DNA of 7,100 bases from Actinomycetes bacterium (GCA_023389455.1 JAEWEJ010000333.1:1-7100), one strand, 5' to 3'. Shown: positions 1-5,803, counted from the stretch's first letter. Made by a program: numbers and translations. Notes: generated by a model not told the origin, from the sequence alone.

Positions 1-36
1 CGTGGTGCCGAGGTCGATGCCGACTGCTCGTGCCAT
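1..36 (-). CDS. dnaK: DnaK (Hsp70) chaperone, N-terminal 12 codons only
   Basis: Read on the minus strand from an ATG at 36-34, the window edge encodes MARAVGIDLGTT, the highly conserved start of actinobacterial DnaK; DLGTT is the first phosphate-binding loop of the Hsp70 ATPase domain. DnaK is the ATP-dependent cytoplasmic chaperone that works with DnaJ and GrpE. A purine-rich ribosome binding site lies 7 nt upstream, and two HspR-type operators lie further upstream, which independently supports the call and suggests this is the first gene of a dnaK operon (often dnaK-grpE-dnaJ-hspR) running off the left edge. The remaining ~600 codons are outside the window. Only 12 residues are visible, but the motif and the operators together leave little doubt. 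Confidence 0.92.
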   Translation of the reverse strand, partial: MARAVGIDLGTT

Positions 37-43
37 GTGTGTG

Positions 44-53
44 CCTTCTTCCT
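44..53 (-). promoter_or_regulatory. Ribosome binding site of dnaK
   Basis: On the minus strand the sequence AGGAAGAAGG ends 7 nt before the dnaK ATG. It is a purine-rich Shine-Dalgarno sequence at normal spacing and fixes the dnaK start at position 36. Confidence 0.75.
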
Positions 54-94
54 GGAGCCGTGTGGGCTCCGACGTGCTGTGGTCTGTGAGACGT

Positions 95-115
95 CTTGAG
101 TCCGCCGGGCTCAAG
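95..115. promoter_or_regulatory. HAIR element 1 (HspR operator) upstream of dnaK
   Basis: CTTGAGT, 7 nt, then GCTCAAG. This matches the HspR-associated inverted repeat CTTGAGT-N7-ACTCAAG at 13 of 14 arm positions with exact spacing. In Streptomyces and mycobacteria HspR binds such repeats to repress the dnaK operon under normal growth. It lies about 60 nt upstream of the dnaK start codon, the expected place for promoter overlap. I could not place a convincing -10 box; a TTGAGC inside the repeat (minus strand, 114-109) could serve as -35. Confidence 0.88.
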
Positions 116-158
116 TCTGCGGTGGGATGGGGTCCCGGGGCAACTAGAGACGGCGGAA

Positions 159-179
159 GTTGAGTCTGATGGGCTCAAC
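159..179. promoter_or_regulatory. HAIR element 2 (HspR operator), weaker copy
   Basis: GTTGAGT, 7 nt, then GCTCAAC. It has the same architecture and spacing as element 1, with the outermost base pair changed symmetrically (C/G to G/C), so the palindrome is kept although the consensus match drops. Its start is 64 bp from that of element 1, about six helical turns, which would put both sites on the same DNA face. Paired or triple HAIRs are known at dnaK promoters of this phylum. Confidence 0.75.
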
Positions 180-428
180 CTTGGGGGGGCGCAGTTTGTT
201 CCCCCGGTGGCCTCGCGTCCTGTCACCGCCGGTGGCCCGATGTGGGTCACCAGATGGCAGGAGCCCGCGGTGAAGTGCCGTCTGCCGCGCGCGAACCTCT
301 CGGTCCCGACGAGCCGCGATGACCGGGTGCGTTGCGTGCTTCGGCGACCAGCCGGTGGCACTCAGCGTCCGCCGCCGGCCAGGTGGACGTGGCGCGCGCA
401 GGACGCGCGACGACGCCAGACTGGCGCG
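180..428. other. Region between dnaK operators and GH25 start; possible N-terminal extension
   Basis: No independent gene is visible. The GH25 frame stays open through this stretch and contains alternative starts: ATG at 240 and GTG at 270, the latter 6 nt behind a good AGGAG (259-263). However, from about 330 to 428 the third codon positions are much less G/C-biased than after 429, and the peptide is Arg/Pro-rich and unlike a conserved domain. I take it as leader and promoter DNA, but a basic cytoplasmic tail of 53 residues starting at GTG 270 is a real alternative. Confidence 0.4.
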
Positions 429-1166
429 GTGCCGAGCCGCCGTCGCGTCCGCGTCCTGCTGATCGCCCTGACGGGGACGATCGTCGTCCTCGCGCTCGGG
501 GCCGTGCTCGTCGAACGCGGCCTGGTGTGGCCGAACCGTCTGTTCGCGGCGCGCTACGACGTGCGGGGGGTCGACGTCTCGGCGTGGCAGGGAAGCGTCG
601 ACTGGCCGACGATCGCCCGGCAGGACGTCGACTTCGCGTACGTGAAGGCCACCGAGGGCTCGTCGTTCGTCGACCGGGAGTTCGAGGCGAACCTGCGCGG
701 GGCGCGTGAGGCCGGGCTGCTGGTCGGTGCGTACCACTTCTTCAGCTTCGAGAGCAGCGGCACGGCGCAGGCGGAGCACGTGCTCGCGACGGTGCCGGAC
801 GACGAGGACCTGCTGCCCGTCGCGATCGACGTCGAGTACTACGGGACGTTCCACGCCGACCCCCCGGACGCGTCGCAGGTCCGCCCCGAGCTGACCGCGC
901 TCATCGCGACCCTGCGCGAGCACGGCATCGAGCCGATCATCTACGCGACCGGCAGCGCGTACGACCGGTACGTCGCCGGCCACTACCCGGGCACGCCCAT
1001 CTGGATCCGGTCGGTGGCCGTGCCGCCCACCCTGTCGGACGACCGGGCGTGGACCTTCTGGCAGTACTCGAACCGGGACCGCCTCGACGGGTACGACGGC
1101 GAGGAGTCCTTCATCGACATGAACGTCTTCGACGGCGACCTCGACGACCTGCGCGCCCTGCGGTAG
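429..1166 (+). CDS. Membrane-anchored GH25 lysozyme-family (muramidase) protein
   Basis: The 245-residue product has an Arg-rich N-terminus, one hydrophobic segment (about residues 9-28) that should act as an uncleaved signal anchor, and a GH25 domain from about residue 43 to the end. GH25 enzymes hydrolyse the beta-1,4 bond between N-acetylmuramic acid and N-acetylglucosamine in peptidoglycan. Family marks visible: GVDVSAWQG (Asp49), FAYVKATEG, GAYHFFSF, the catalytic pair in AIDVEYYG (Asp134, Glu136), FWQYS and the terminal IDMNVF. The domain faces outward, so a wall-remodelling or lytic role is likely. The start is chosen at GTG 429 because codon bias becomes strong there and it directly precedes the anchor; it has no good Shine-Dalgarno, and GTG 270 (298 aa) does. 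The last 29 codons are duplicated at 2918-3007. Confidence 0.88.
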   Translation: MPSRRRVRVLLIALTGTIVVLALGAVLVERGLVWPNRLFAARYDVRGVDVSAWQGSVDWPTIARQDVDFAYVKATEGSSFVDREFEANLRGAREAGLLVGAYHFFSFESSGTAQAEHVLATVPDDEDLLPVAIDVEYYGTFHADPPDASQVRPELTALIATLREHGIEPIIYATGSAYDRYVAGHYPGTPIWIRSVAVPPTLSDDRAWTFWQYSNRDRLDGYDGEESFIDMNVFDGDLDDLRALR

Positions 1167-1169
1167 GCC
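1073..1169 (+). repeat. Direct repeat copy 1 (3' end of GH25 gene), 97 bp
   Basis: This stretch matches 2914-3010 with three mismatches (1076, one in a Ser codon, one in the last sense codon), at a constant offset of 1841 bp and no gaps. It covers GH25 codons from about residue 217 through the stop plus three bases. The similarity ends abruptly on both sides. This copy is the one attached to the intact gene. Confidence 0.95.
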
Positions 1170-1182
1170 AGGCGGAGCCAGG

Positions 1183-1281
1183 TCACGAAGCGGGCCGGTC
1201 CGCCTCCCGCTCGCCCTGGACGAAGCCGACCGCGATGCCCGGGTGGTCGAGCACGAGCCCGGCGTCGTCGTACGTGAGCAC
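1183..1281 (-). CDS. Possible 32-residue ORF or gene remnant, unknown function
   Basis: On the minus strand, GTG at 1281-1279 opens a 32-residue frame ending in TGA at 1185-1183. An AAGGAGG (1291-1285) precedes it by only 3 nt, shorter than usual. Third codon positions are almost all G or C, and the peptide (MLTYDDAGLVLDHPGIAVGF, then VQGEREADRPAS) reads like genuine protein rather than noise. The frame remains open upstream of the GTG, so this may be the surviving tail of a larger gene brought in with the surrounding segment. I do not recognise the family. The remaining sequence up to 1396 shows no clear promoter or gene. Confidence 0.3.
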   Translation of the reverse strand: MLTYDDAGLVLDHPGIAVGFVQGEREADRPAS

Positions 1282-1396
1282 CGCCCTCCTTGACGCGCCG
1301 CCGCCCGCGGACGCTCCGCACCAACGGGCAGCCGCACGCCGCGGCCCTGTCCACCCCTCCGCCCGGACCCCACTCTGGGAGGTGACGGACGAGCGC

Positions 1397-1401
1397 GGAG
1401 G
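1397..1401 (+). promoter_or_regulatory. Ribosome binding site of the FAD oxidoreductase gene
   Basis: A perfect GGAGG lies 6 nt before the ATG at 1408. This matters because it shows that the unusual, permuted reading frame starts here by design and is not the torn-off tail of a longer upstream gene. Confidence 0.85.
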
Positions 1402-1407
1402 CACACG

Positions 1408-2886
1408 ATGGAAGTGACCTACCTGACCGGCGGGAAGCAGCTCACGGTCGACCCCGCGCTGCTCGTGATCGCGTGCGACCCGCGCACGCTCGGACCGGTC
1501 ATGAGCTTCACGCCCCAGGAGCGGTGGCTGCTGGGCTCCCTGCGCAACTTCACGTTCTACACGACGTGCCTGCGCGTGCGTCCGCGTCGCGAGCAGGACC
1601 GGACCGTCATCCTCGCCCCCGACCTCGTGGAGCCCCAGACGGGCCTCGTGCAGGGGTACCGCAACGAGACGGCGAAGCAGTGGGGCCTGCCGGCCGCGAA
1701 CGGTGCCGCGACGAACGTCGTCACGACGTACCAGATGGTCGGGATCGGCGGCGCGTCGGATCCCGCGGGCCTCGCCGCCCAGCGGACCAGGTTCCTGGAC
1801 GACCCGCCGTGGTGGTGGCCGTTCGAGCCCGGCGTCCACGAGATCGTGCAGGTCGACGAGGACCAGAACGGCGCGCTCCGTCCGGCAGTCAACCCGCTGC
1901 TGACGCCGTACTTCAACCAGTTCCCCGCGACCGCCCTCGCGGACGGTGCCCCGTGGGCGTGGCTCGACATCCAGGGCGAGAACGACACGGTGTACGTCCA
2001 CGCGTCGACGTGCTTCGAGTCCGTCCTGCACTGCTGGTCGTACCTCAACATGCTGCTCGCCGCGAAGCCGGCGCTCCTGAAGGGTGACAAGAGCAAGCCG
2101 ATCGTCGTCATCGGCGCCGGCGTGAGCGGGCTGCTCGTCGCGCAGCGCTTCCTCGGCGCGGGGTTCACGGACGTCAGGCTGCTGGAGCGGACGAACCGGT
2201 ACGCCGGCAAGACGCACTCGCTGCAGGTGCCCGACCAGAACGCGACGACGATCGCCGAGCTCGGCACCTGCTACCTGTCCCCCGCGTACGACGACATGGT
2301 GCAGGCGCTCGCCGAGTTCACCGCCGGGAACTGCCGCGTGCCCGTCGCGCACGGGTCCGGGCGCGGCATCGTCGCCCGCGTCCCGCCGGACATGCGCGAG
2401 GAGGTCATGACCTTCGGCGACTACGGGCTGATGGTCGCGTGCCGGCGCCTCGGACTCACGTGGCCGTGCACCGACGCGGGACGCGACGCCGCCTACGCCG
2501 CGCTCGTGGTGGCCGTCGGGATCTACCTCGCGCTGCGCACGGAGATCTTCCGCAGCCTCGACGGTGTCATGCCGCCCTCGAGACCGACACGCGACCCGTA
2601 CCGCATCTTCTCGACGACCTTCCAGCAGTTCCTGGACGCCCACGACATGGGCGTCCTCACGGGCTACCTGGTGTACGCGTACCAGGTGCAGGGGTACGGC
2701 GACCTCGACAAGATCCCCGCGTACTACGGCCTCGTCTGGATCACGCCGGACATGGCGTGGCCGTTCGGCTCGACGAGCGGCGTCACGGCCTGGGCGAAGG
2801 GCTGGGAGGACGTCTGGGACCAGATGGTCGAGAAGTGCGGCATGAACATCCAGCTCGACACCCAGGTGCTGAGCATCCGCCGCTGA
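1408..2886 (+). CDS. FAD-dependent amine-oxidase-like oxidoreductase with circularly permuted halves
   Basis: A 492-residue protein. Residues 230-290 carry the FAD dinucleotide-binding Rossmann unit: PIVVIGAGVSG (Gly236, 238, 241), ribose-binding Glu260 in LLERTNRYAGK, then AELGTCYLSP, as at the N-terminus of flavin amine-oxidase/NAD(P)-binding-8 type oxidoreductases. Here this unit is in the middle. Residues 1-215 instead resemble the usual C-terminal half: VDPALLVIACDP (the 'D-LIIACDP' strand), a substrate-domain region FTFYTTCLRV, and a terminal FAD-contact stretch near LDIQGENDTVYVHAS-CFES (187-205). The protein ends at NIQLDTQVLSIRR, the strand normally followed by a V-VTYL-GG segment such as the one that opens this protein. 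Predicted cytoplasmic, no signal peptide. The substrate cannot be told. It lies alone between 97-bp direct repeats. A FAD enzyme is very likely; the permutation is an inference from motif order. Confidence 0.85.
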   Translation: MEVTYLTGGKQLTVDPALLVIACDPRTLGPVMSFTPQERWLLGSLRNFTFYTTCLRVRPRREQDRTVILAPDLVEPQTGLVQGYRNETAKQWGLPAANGAATNVVTTYQMVGIGGASDPAGLAAQRTRFLDDPPWWWPFEPGVHEIVQVDEDQNGALRPAVNPLLTPYFNQFPATALADGAPWAWLDIQGENDTVYVHASTCFESVLHCWSYLNMLLAAKPALLKGDKSKPIVVIGAGVSGLLVAQRFLGAGFTDVRLLERTNRYAGKTHSLQVPDQNATTIAELGTCYLSPAYDDMVQALAEFTAGNCRVPVAHGSGRGIVARVPPDMREEVMTFGDYGLMVACRRLGLTWPCTDAGRDAAYAALVVAVGIYLALRTEIFRSLDGVMPPSRPTRDPYRIFSTTFQQFLDAHDMGVLTGYLVYAYQVQGYGDLDKIPAYYGLVWITPDMAWPFGSTSGVTAWAKGWEDVWDQMVEKCGMNIQLDTQVLSIRR

Positions 2887-2910
2887 CAGGGCGACTGCGC
2901 TCTTTCCCTG
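2887..2910 (+). terminator. Weak stem-loop right after the FAD gene
   Basis: CAGGG (2887-2891) pairs with CCCTG (2906-2910) across a 14-nt loop, immediately after the TGA. The stem is only 5 bp, so it may be chance; the strong hairpin at 3020-3052 is the better terminator for this transcript. Confidence 0.2.
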
Positions 2911-2913
2911 GGG

Positions 2914-3010
2914 CCGCGACCGCCTCGACGGGTACGACGGCGAGGAGTCGTTCATCGACATGAACGTCTTCGACGGCGACCTCGACGACCTGCGCGCCCT
3001 GGGGTAGGCC
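2914..3010 (+). repeat. Direct repeat copy 2 (duplicated GH25 3' end)
   Basis: Second copy of 1073-1169, 94 of 97 bases identical. It lies between the FAD gene and the strong terminator. Its position 9 bp before that hairpin suggests it occupies the original site of the GH25 gene end, with the 1841-bp segment having been gained in between. Confidence 0.95.
2918..3007 (+). pseudogene. Orphan 3' fragment of the GH25 gene (29 codons plus stop)
   Basis: In frame, this reads DRLDGYDGEESFIDMNVF followed by DGDLDDLRALG and a TAG stop, the same as GH25 residues 217-245 except for a final Gly in place of Arg. One other change is silent. It has no start codon, no ribosome binding site and lacks the catalytic Asp/Glu, so it cannot make an enzyme. 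It is a by-product of the duplication that flanks the FAD gene. The few differences point to a recent event, or to continuing gene conversion between the copies. Confidence 0.88.
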
Positions 3011-3019
3011 GGACGGCGA

Positions 3020-3052
3020 CGGTGCTCCACGTCGGCTCGACGTGGAGCACCG
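3020..3052. terminator. Strong hairpin between convergent transcripts, likely bidirectional
   Basis: A perfect 14-bp inverted repeat (arms 3020-3033 and 3039-3052, CGGTGCTCCACGTC and its complement) with a 5-nt loop GGCTC. It lies 12 bp after the GH25 fragment stop on plus and 34 bp after the GH30 stop on minus. There is no T-run, which is common for terminators in high-GC actinobacteria. It would serve both converging transcripts. Confidence 0.85.
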
Positions 3053-3086
3053 CCCGTCGGCAGTCGCGCCGGACCCGCTCAGGCGC

Positions 3087-4844
3087 TCAGAGCGTGAGGA
3101 CGACCGTGGAGATGCTCCGCGCGGGGACGTCGACCGTCACCTGGCTGCCGTTGACGGCCGTGGTCCGAGGTGCCCGGCTGGAGTACTGCGACGTCATCGT
3201 GTGGAGCGCCGACCTGACCGCCTGCGGCGCCTGGACGACGGCGCCGTTCACCGCGCTGGTCGAGCGGTTGAGGATGACCAGGGTGATCTTGCCGTCGCCC
3301 TGGTAGGCCGTGATGTCCAGCGGCGACGCCTTCGAGCTCTCGGCCACGCCGATGCGCTGGTCGCCCGGACGGACGTACTTGGAGTACTGCGAGAACGCCC
3401 AGCCGCGCTTGAGGACCGCTCCGCCCGTCGTCCCGAACGCGGACTCCCCGTCACCGATGAAGGAGTAGTAGCGCCGTCCGTACCACCAGACGTACGCGCT
3501 CCAGTTCGCCTCCATCGTGCGGTTGACCGACGGCATGATCACGTCGAGCGTCTCGTTCCACACGGCGGCGTTCGACGGGTCGCCCCAGATGTTCGACCCG
3601 TTGCCGTCGGCCTGGTGGTAGTTCCACTCGGTCATCCACTGGTTCTTGCCGTACTGGGCGGCGAGCGGGTACCGGGAGAGGTTCGGCCCGTTCTCCTGGC
3701 CGTAGATGTGACCGCCGATGTACCCGATGTTGTTGCGGGCGGTCGCGTCGTTGAGCGTGGGGTCGGTGTAGGCCCGGTTCGTGCCCAGCGACTCGGCGAC
3801 CATCAGCTTCGTGTCCTTGATCTTCGTGCCGTGGTCGCGCACGAAGTTGCGGAGGGTGTCGCCCGTCCACGCCATCGAGTCGTAGTCGGGGTGCCAGTCG
3901 GGCTCGTTCTGGACGGACGTGACGTCGATCGTCACGCCCTGGCCCTTCATGTACTGCACGTAGCTGTTGAGGTGGTTGGCGTAGTCGCCGTAGCGCGAGG
4001 TCAGCAGGGTGCCGCCGTTGATCCGGCTGTTGTTCGACTTCCACGCGGCCGGCGCCGTCCACGGCGAGGCGAGGATCTTGACCTCCGAGCCGTACGCCTT
4101 CGCCGTCCGCAGCGCGCTGACCTGCGCGCCCCACTCGCTCGACACCGGCGAGATCCCGGTGCGGACGATCGACAGGCCGAGCTGGTTGTCGCCCATCCCG
4201 ACGAGCGTCTGCGTGTCCGCGGTCGACCACGCACCGCCCCAGATCGACACGGCGGCACCGAAGCCGTCGATCGTCTGGTACTTCGTGCCCGTGTTCACGG
4301 TGATGTCCGCGGGTCCGCCCGGGGTCGGCGTCGGCGTCGGCGTCCGGGTGGCCGACGGCGTGGGGGTCGGTGCCACCGTCGGAGTCGGTGTCGGCGTGGG
4401 GGTGCCGCTGGCCGACCCCGTGCAGGTGGTGCCGTTGAGCGCGAAGGAGGTGGGCACCGGGTTGGCGCCGCCGTACGTCCCGTTGAAGCCGAACTCCGCC
4501 GACGCCCCGGTAGCGAGCGACCCGTTGTACGAGGCGTTCCGTGCGGAGACGGCGGCGCCGCTCTGGGTGACGTCGGCGCTCCAGCCCTGGCTCACGGCCT
4601 GACCTGCGGGGAAGGTCCAGGTGAGCAGCCAGCTGCTGACCGCGTCACCGAGGTTGGTGACCTTGACGCCCGCCGTGAACCCGCTGTTCCACTGCGAGGC
4701 GACGGCGTAGTCCACCCGGCAGCCGCTCGCGGCGGACGCCACGGGCGCCTCTGCGACCGTCACACCCGTGATCAGCGTCGCCGCCGCCAGAGTGACCGCC
4801 CATGTCCGGCGCGATCCTTGAGATCTCCGCATGATCCGTCCCAT
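3087..4844 (-). CDS. Secreted CBM2-GH30 glycoside hydrolase, probable (glucurono)xylanase
   Basis: A 585-residue exported enzyme. Order: Sec signal peptide (about 1-38, cleavage near ASA/ASG); CBM2 (about 41-142) with terminal cysteines Cys42 and Cys141 and surface tryptophans Trp52 and Trp88 for binding cellulose or xylan; Pro/Thr linker (148-177); GH30 (beta/alpha)8 domain opening YQTIDGFGAA (189-198); and the beta-sandwich side domain of GH30 at the C-terminus. The catalytic acid/base is Glu314 in VQNEPDW, the nucleophile Glu406 in MTEWNYH. VWWYGRRYYS (Arg457/Arg458) resembles the WWYIRRSYG region of subfamily-8 glucuronoxylanases, where an arginine recognises the glucuronic acid branch; the following loop is longer than I expect. 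Likely cleaves beta-1,4-xylan outside the cell. ATG 4832 is an equally good start (581 aa); neither has a strong Shine-Dalgarno. The operator at 4962-4975 probably controls it. Confidence 0.92.
   Translation of the reverse strand: MGRIMRRSQGSRRTWAVTLAAATLITGVTVAEAPVASAASGCRVDYAVASQWNSGFTAGVKVTNLGDAVSSWLLTWTFPAGQAVSQGWSADVTQSGAAVSARNASYNGSLATGASAEFGFNGTYGGANPVPTSFALNGTTCTGSASGTPTPTPTPTVAPTPTPSATRTPTPTPTPGGPADITVNTGTKYQTIDGFGAAVSIWGGAWSTADTQTLVGMGDNQLGLSIVRTGISPVSSEWGAQVSALRTAKAYGSEVKILASPWTAPAAWKSNNSRINGGTLLTSRYGDYANHLNSYVQYMKGQGVTIDVTSVQNEPDWHPDYDSMAWTGDTLRNFVRDHGTKIKDTKLMVAESLGTNRAYTDPTLNDATARNNIGYIGGHIYGQENGPNLSRYPLAAQYGKNQWMTEWNYHQADGNGSNIWGDPSNAAVWNETLDVIMPSVNRTMEANWSAYVWWYGRRYYSFIGDGESAFGTTGGAVLKRGWAFSQYSKYVRPGDQRIGVAESSKASPLDITAYQGDGKITLVILNRSTSAVNGAVVQAPQAVRSALHTMTSQYSSRAPRTTAVNGSQVTVDVPARSISTVVLTL
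4314..4403 (-). repeat. Low-complexity Pro/Thr linker coding repeat in the GH30 gene
   Basis: Thirty codons (residues 148-177) dominated by Thr-Pro pairs, seen on plus as runs of GTCGGCGTCGG and close variants. It is the flexible, often O-glycosylated spacer between CBM2 and catalytic domain. Such DNA is prone to length change by slippage. Confidence 0.9.
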
Positions 4845-4961
4845 CGTCGTTGGTCGTCCGATGCGCGCCCGACCGTCCCCGCTGACAGTCGGCAGACAAG
4901 ACCCGGATCCGCCGGTCTGCGTGACTGTGTCGAGGCGGGATCCGTCCTGTCCAAAGCCAGT

Positions 4962-4975
4962 TGTGAACGATCACA
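4962..4975. promoter_or_regulatory. LacI-family-type operator upstream of the GH30 gene
   Basis: TGTGAACGATCACA: perfect 5-bp arms TGTGA/TCACA and a central CG, one inner pair mismatched. It fits the LacI/CcpA-like pattern TGNNANCGNTNNCA and resembles the CelR operator TGGGAGCGCTCCCA that controls cellulase and hemicellulase genes in Thermobifida and relatives. It lies 118 bp before the GH30 ATG and 107 bp before the HAD start in the 4845-5082 divergent region. I found no clear -10/-35 pair in either direction. Sugar-responsive repression of the GH30 gene is the likely role. Confidence 0.6.
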
Positions 4976-5082
4976 GTCCGGCTCCGCGAACTCTCGCATG
5001 GGCCTCGTGAGCCTCGCGATCGGCCAAACGATTAGGTGCTGTGGGGCCGCCCAGGCGGGGCAAAGCCCGTAGGTTGCGACGC

Positions 5083-5730
5083 ATGCGCTTCGAGGTGGAC
5101 GCGATCCTGTTCGACATCGACGGGACGTTGGTGGACTCGACCGCTGCGGTCGGGCGCTCATGGCACGCATGGTCCGCGGCCCGCGGGATCGACGCCTCGG
5201 AGGTCCTCGCGGTCTGTCACGGGCGCCGCTCGGAGGACACGGTGGCCGAGTTCCTGCCGAGCGACCAATGTGCCGCGGCGGTCGCTGAGCTCGAGCGGCT
5301 GGAGATGGCAGACCTCGATGAGGTGATCGCGCTCCCCGCCACGCGAGACGTCTTGTCGCGCCTCCCTTCCGATCGATGGGCCGCGGTGACGTCGGGGTCG
5401 CAGCTGCTGATGCGTGCGCGGCTGGCCGCCGCCGGGCTGCCGGTGCCCGACGTGCTGGTAGCGGCAGAGGATGTCCGGCTGGGCAAGCCGGACCCGCAGG
5501 GATATCTGGACGCGGCCCGCCGGCTCGGCTTCAACCCTCGCCGGTGCCTCGTCGTGGAAGACGCACCAGCCGGCCTGGCGGCGGGACGTGCAGCAGGCGC
5601 GCACGTGCTCGGGGTGGCCACCACCCACCCGGTCAGCGACCTGAGCGCGGCGCACGTGGTCGTGCCCGACCTCGCGGCCTGCATCGTCGAGATGACTGTC
5701 GAGGGCCTGGTCATCAGCACGGCAGGCTGA
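5083..5730 (+). CDS. HAD-superfamily subfamily IA phosphatase (sugar/polyol-phosphate phosphatase or beta-phosphoglucomutase-like)
   Basis: A 215-residue cytoplasmic HAD hydrolase with all four motifs: motif I FDIDGTLVDS (nucleophile Asp11, acid/base Asp13), motif II VTSGS (Thr103/Ser104), motif III Lys135 in LGKPDP, motif IV VVEDAPAG (Glu159, Asp160) for magnesium. An alpha-helical cap between motif I and II (about residues 18-85) marks type C1. AVTSGS and GKPDPQGYL-AA-LG resemble small sugar-phosphate phosphatases of the YfbT/DOG/GPP kind, which dephosphorylate hexose or polyol phosphates; the exact substrate cannot be read. The start at ATG 5083 is preferred because it directly precedes the first beta-strand; an in-frame GTG at 5041 adds 14 basic residues of doubtful value. 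Only a weak AGG (5071-5073) precedes it. It is transcribed away from the GH30 gene and converges with the next HAD gene. Confidence 0.88.
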   Translation: MRFEVDAILFDIDGTLVDSTAAVGRSWHAWSAARGIDASEVLAVCHGRRSEDTVAEFLPSDQCAAAVAELERLEMADLDEVIALPATRDVLSRLPSDRWAAVTSGSQLLMRARLAAAGLPVPDVLVAAEDVRLGKPDPQGYLDAARRLGFNPRRCLVVEDAPAGLAAGRAAGAHVLGVATTHPVSDLSAAHVVVPDLAACIVEMTVEGLVISTAG

Positions 5731-5785
5731 GTCGACAGCACCTTCAGCGCTTCACTACCGGCCCTGACGTGTCCGCGCGCCACTG

Positions 5786-5803
5786 AGGATCTGGACGGGT
5801 CCT
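5786..5803 (+). terminator. Small hairpin between the two convergent HAD genes
   Basis: AGGATC and GGTCCT pair (one G-U) around a 6-nt loop TGGACG, between the stops of the converging genes. It is short and has no T-run, so it is only a weak candidate. The rest of 5731-5838 shows no other clear structure. Confidence 0.25.

Noticed and set aside
1170..1205. AGGCGGA/TCCGCCT stem after the GH25 stop as a terminator
   Set aside because: The arms are 7 bp with a 22-nt loop, which is weak; the 14-bp stem at 3020-3052 is far more convincing.
1290..1318. TTGACG at 1290 as the -35 box of the FAD gene
   Set aside because: No sequence resembling a -10 box follows at 16-19 bp; it also overlaps the candidate minus-strand ribosome binding site.
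1073..3010. Insertion sequence or integrative element with its own transposase
   Set aside because: No transposase, integrase, terminal inverted repeats or short target-site duplication is visible; only the long direct repeats support mobility.
1183..3030. A 615-codon open frame on minus across the FAD gene
   Set aside because: Its bulk is antisense to the FAD gene, with Arg-rich composition and no motif. Only its last 32 codons, outside the FAD gene, look protein-like and are listed separately.
4314..4403. Tandem GTCGGCGTCGG-like repeats resembling a CRISPR or satellite array
   Set aside because: Units are too short, have no spacers and translate in frame as a Thr-Pro linker between two recognised domains.
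4962..4975. CRP/FNR-type site reading of TGTGA...TCACA
   Set aside because: CRP sites need 6 bp between the arms; here there are 4, with a CG centre, which fits LacI-family operators better.
3042..5072. A 676-codon open frame on plus across the GH30 gene
   Set aside because: It is antisense to a GH30 gene with intact catalytic motifs; the product is Arg/Val/Gly-rich low-complexity sequence, as expected for antisense frames in very GC-rich DNA.
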